From Chrysochromulina tobinii (lineage: Eukaryota; Haptophyta; Prymnesiales; Chrysochromulinaceae): 17,259 nt of DNA. Every line of letters starts with the position of its first letter. The stretch's first letter is position 1. Where the stretch lies: NCBI GenBank assembly GCA_001275005.1, contig JWZX01000168.1:1-17259 (forward strand), given 5' to 3'. The notes under the pieces are model-generated. The model saw nothing but the letters and a program-made list of their open reading frames with translations, had not been told where the DNA came from and ran no database searches. Both the position numbers and the translations under genes were made by a program. This document shows, piece by piece, positions 15,215-17,259 of the stretch.

Positions 15215-16354
15215 TCACCTCTGTGCAGACTCTCTGAGCTCGACGTGAGGGACGGCCTCGCCGGTAGGAGCTTCACACATGGTCGGAGCTTCACACATGG
15301 ACGGATCCTCACACAGCTTGTGATGCTGCTGCTGCTTGTGCGCCACCAGCCCACGCCGCATGCGCCGCACGGCCGCGCAGCATTGCACCACCGCATGGCC
15401 GGCCGCCCAACCGATGCATGCAAGGCCAACGGCCAGACCGACAAGGGTAACTACCTTTCCGAAGGCGTGACAGAGGGCCGCATGCCCTCGGTGCGGTGCA
15501 TCATCCGCGGCGGCCGCGCTGATCGTGCTGGGGGCAGACGGAGCGGCGCTCGTCGCGTTGAGAGCCGCGGTGCCAACGCCGCCAACAGTCGCGTTGAGCG
15601 TCGCGTTGAGCGTCGCCGTGAGCGTCGTGTTGAGCGCGTCCCTGGTGGCGTTCACATTCACAGTAGGCAGTGCGTCGGCGTGGGGCATCGGGAAGGTGAA
15701 GAGGAGGACGGCGGCAAGGCCGAAGCTGCAAGCGGCGATGATGAGCCGCATCGCCTCAGTGAGCGGCTTATCCTTCTCCAGGTCGCCGCTTAGCTTTTCG
15801 AGTGCCAGACCTAGGGAGCCAGCTACGATGGCGATCCCCATCGTCACGTGGCGCCTCGTCTCCTCCTCATTGCGTTGCGGATGCACGACAAAGTCCACGC
15901 CGATCCACGCCATGCACACGCCCCAGATGATGTGCGGCCACCGCAAGGCGTCCACGTCACGGCGGGGCAGATATGCGACAGCGGCCGCATAGTAGAGCTC
16001 CGCGCCACCGGCCGCCACAAAAAGCACGCCCATCGCCAGATGCTGCATTTGCGCGAGATCGGCCATGGCAAAGTCCCAGAGCTCGTGTGTCGGTACTGAC
16101 GGCTTAAGCAGCAGCAGAACCCAGAGCACGAGCCAGATGCCGCAGGCTACCGTCGCTCCACCCGATGCACAGAAAGCACGCTCCAGCGTGGTCAGCTCCA
16201 GCAAGAGCACAGACCACGCGACCATCAGGTACAGGGCGAGGATTCCGAAGAGCCGATGGGCGAACCATACGCCCCATGCCCACTCTGCTTGCGTCACCGG
16301 TGCGAGTACACAGCAATCCGCGGCAGCGCAAGCCACCATCGTGCCATTCACCAT
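15215..16354 (-). CDS. Unidentified multi-pass membrane protein (~7 TM) with N-glycosylation-rich loop
   Basis: 379 residues from ATG 16354-16352 to TGA 15217-15215; another ATG five residues later is possible. Hydrophobic segments: LFGILALYLMVAWSVLLLEL, VACGIWLVLWVLLLL, LAMGVLFVAAGGAELYYAAA, IIWGVCMAWIGVDFVV, VTMGIAIVAGSLGLAL, MRLIIAACSFGLAAVLLFTF and VVTLVGLAVGLACIGWAAG. Conserved-looking His residues sit at their edges (AHRLFG, QMQHLAMG, WPHIIWG, VVHPQ, RRHVTMG), which could bind heme or metal (inference). Between TM6 and TM7 there are at least six NxT/NxS sequons in a repeated ATLNATLNAT-type stretch, suggesting a lumenal or extracellular loop. The tail has tandem SMCEAPTMCEAPT. Weak resemblance to DUF2427/Ytp1-type membrane proteins; not asserted. 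Confidence 0.75.
   Translation of the reverse strand: MVNGTMVACAAADCCVLAPVTQAEWAWGVWFAHRLFGILALYLMVAWSVLLLELTTLERAFCASGGATVACGIWLVLWVLLLLKPSVPTHELWDFAMADLAQMQHLAMGVLFVAAGGAELYYAAAVAYLPRRDVDALRWPHIIWGVCMAWIGVDFVVHPQRNEEETRRHVTMGIAIVAGSLGLALEKLSGDLEKDKPLTEAMRLIIAACSFGLAAVLLFTFPMPHADALPTVNVNATRDALNTTLTATLNATLNATVGGVGTAALNATSAAPSAPSTISAAAADDAPHRGHAALCHAFGKVVTLVGLAVGLACIGWAAGHAVVQCCAAVRRMRRGLVAHKQQQHHKLCEDPSMCEAPTMCEAPTGEAVPHVELRESAQR
15267..15300 (-). repeat. 18-bp tandem repeat in the C-terminal tail (CEAPTM)
   Basis: GGAGCTTCACACATGG occurs at 15267-15282 and 15285-15300 (period 18 bp, six codons), giving an in-frame M-C-E-A-P-T type repeat. Confidence 0.85.
15590..15640 (-). repeat. 12-bp coding repeat (GCGTTGAGCGTC) making tandem N-glycosylation sites
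   Basis: Successive copies of a GCGTTGAGCGTC-like unit (plus strand) produce the Asn-Ala-Thr-Leu sequons of the loop in the multi-pass membrane protein. Confidence 0.75.
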
Positions 16355-17196
16355 GTTTCGTCTTACAACCAATGGCTACTGTGAAATGTGAATCGAGTGA
16401 CCCCACATGACACAGTCGCGTCGCATGCGCGGGCGGTCGCGAATCAAAACGACTGAATGCTTGCTTTTTGTGCCCTCGCTGCAATCGCGTGCGCGGCGCG
16501 TGCGCGTGAACGCCTGGGCAGCCTCGCCGCGTCCGCCCGGAGCTGTAACATAAACTTATCGGATCGAAGCTGTCTCAAATGTAAACCATCGAAACGCGCG
16601 TGAGGCCTGCCAGGCCACACCCCTGTCCCGGAGGCATGCGATTACATGCATTCCCAAACCGTCAACTGTGTTACCAAATTAGTGTGTAACTGGTTGGGCG
16701 CGAGCCCTCCAGTTTGTTGTGTAGTATAATCTAGAGTAAGATTCCTGGGCTGCATTCGCGCCCAGTTTTCATGACTAGCCCGTGGAAGTACTCGGGCCTG
16801 TCGGTGCCTCAGGGCAAGCCGCCCGCTGGGACGGCCAGCACTGAGCACCCCGCACGCAAAACGAAAACTCTCTGTGATGTGTGTAACGTAAGTCTTGAAT
16901 GTATAGGTCGGCACTCAGCTGTATCCAATACACCGATTCCCCACACGCGCACCATCGATGCCCCGACGTGTCCGCCGTCCGCGCACCTCAAACGCCCACG
17001 CACCGCGACCCACCCTGGAACCACATACAGCACACACATTAGTGCACGCACTTTCCAGTTTCCACATGGTGCTGCACGTGCGGAGAGCTCACAGGCACCA
17101 CCCAGACCTAACCCAGACCCACCTCGCACGCGGCCACCCCTCGGCACGCACCATGCGGCGGCGCCAGCACAGCGTCGACAGGTGCTCGGGCGTCGC
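16355..17196. other. Intergenic region upstream of the multi-pass protein gene; no convincing gene
   Basis: It lacks any frame with recognisable protein features. It contains the promoter/5' UTR of the minus-strand membrane protein and, on the other side, the 3' flank of a gene ending at 17197. A hairpin CTGGGC/GCCCAG (16745-16765) followed by TTTTC is present. I looked for tRNA-like cloverleaf and T-loop motifs and saw none. Confidence 0.5.
16745..16765. other. Small hairpin followed by T run
   Basis: CTGGGC and GCCCAG (6-bp stem, 9-nt loop) followed by TTTTC. It resembles a terminator, but eukaryotic nuclear Pol II genes do not use these, so significance is unclear. Confidence 0.4.
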
Positions 17197-17259
17197 TCAC
17201 TTGAAGACGGCGACGGTGAGCGGCACCTCCCTCAGATGCACCTGGAAGAGGCCGCCACC
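17197..17259 (-). CDS. C-terminal end of a gene running off the window (partial)
   Basis: On the minus strand the frame entering at 17259 is open and encodes GGGLFQVHLREVPLTVAVFK followed by TGA (17199-17197). The alternating polar/hydrophobic pattern looks like real protein, and an upstream hydrophobic Gly-rich phrase fits, but 20 residues are too few to assign a family. Confidence 0.4.
   Translation of the reverse strand, partial: GGGLFQVHLREVPLTVAVFK

Noticed and set aside
16540-16770. tRNA or other structured RNA gene
   Set aside because: No T-loop GGTTCGA-type motif or four-stem fold could be found by eye; only small hairpins are present.

Overview
The window looks like nuclear DNA of a unicellular eukaryotic alga, most plausibly a haptophyte of the Emiliania/Chrysochromulina type; this is inference. 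It is GC-rich, the genes are clearly eukaryotic (LSM1, EAF, PEX11, RRP8, protein O-fucosyltransferase), GT-AG introns can be placed with matching codon phases, and there are many short tandem repeats. There are no bacterial operons, Shine-Dalgarno-driven gene series or prophage genes.

Layout: (1) 1-1571 (+): a poorly resolved multi-exon gene. Its last recognisable exon carries a SANT/Myb-like segment, and it contains a ~300-bp GC-rich block present twice. (2) 1839-2463 (+): LSM1, three exons, complete. (3) 2464-3349: repeat-rich convergent spacer with a CTG/CTC microsatellite. (4) 3350-6835 (-): the centrepiece, a six-exon gene for a ~956-residue protein: disordered/IQ-like N-terminus, R-S-E class ADP-ribosyltransferase fold, then HEAT repeats. 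All its exon joins keep phase, and its five introns form a family built from 7-11 bp tandem repeats with a shared 3' end. Four of the five are flanked by direct repeats of exon sequence (the fifth only weakly), which looks like recent intron gain (introner-like). (5) 7163-8044 (+): RRP8 rRNA methyltransferase. (6) 8173-9075 (+): 2-oxoglutarate/Fe(II) dioxygenase, prolyl-4-hydroxylase-like. (7) 9187-10425 (-): O-fucosyltransferase-like protein. (8) 10655-11224 (+): EAF transcription elongation factor. (9) 11599-12573 (-): PEX11 peroxisome proliferation protein. (10) 12718-14541 (+): secretory type I membrane protein with a beta-propeller-like lumenal part. (11) 15215-16354 (-): unidentified multi-pass membrane protein. 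(12) 17197-17259 (-): last codons of a gene that continues beyond the window.

Several genes sit head-to-head with short shared upstream regions: ART-HEAT/RRP8 (327 bp), O-fucosyltransferase/EAF (229 bp) and PEX11/propeller protein (144 bp). The genes do not form one pathway. They are mostly housekeeping functions (mRNA decay, rRNA modification, Pol II elongation, peroxisome division, secretory glycosylation) packed closely. The unusual biology is concentrated in the ART-HEAT gene: a signalling-type mono-ADP-ribosyltransferase joined to HEAT repeats, with a locally proliferated intron family.
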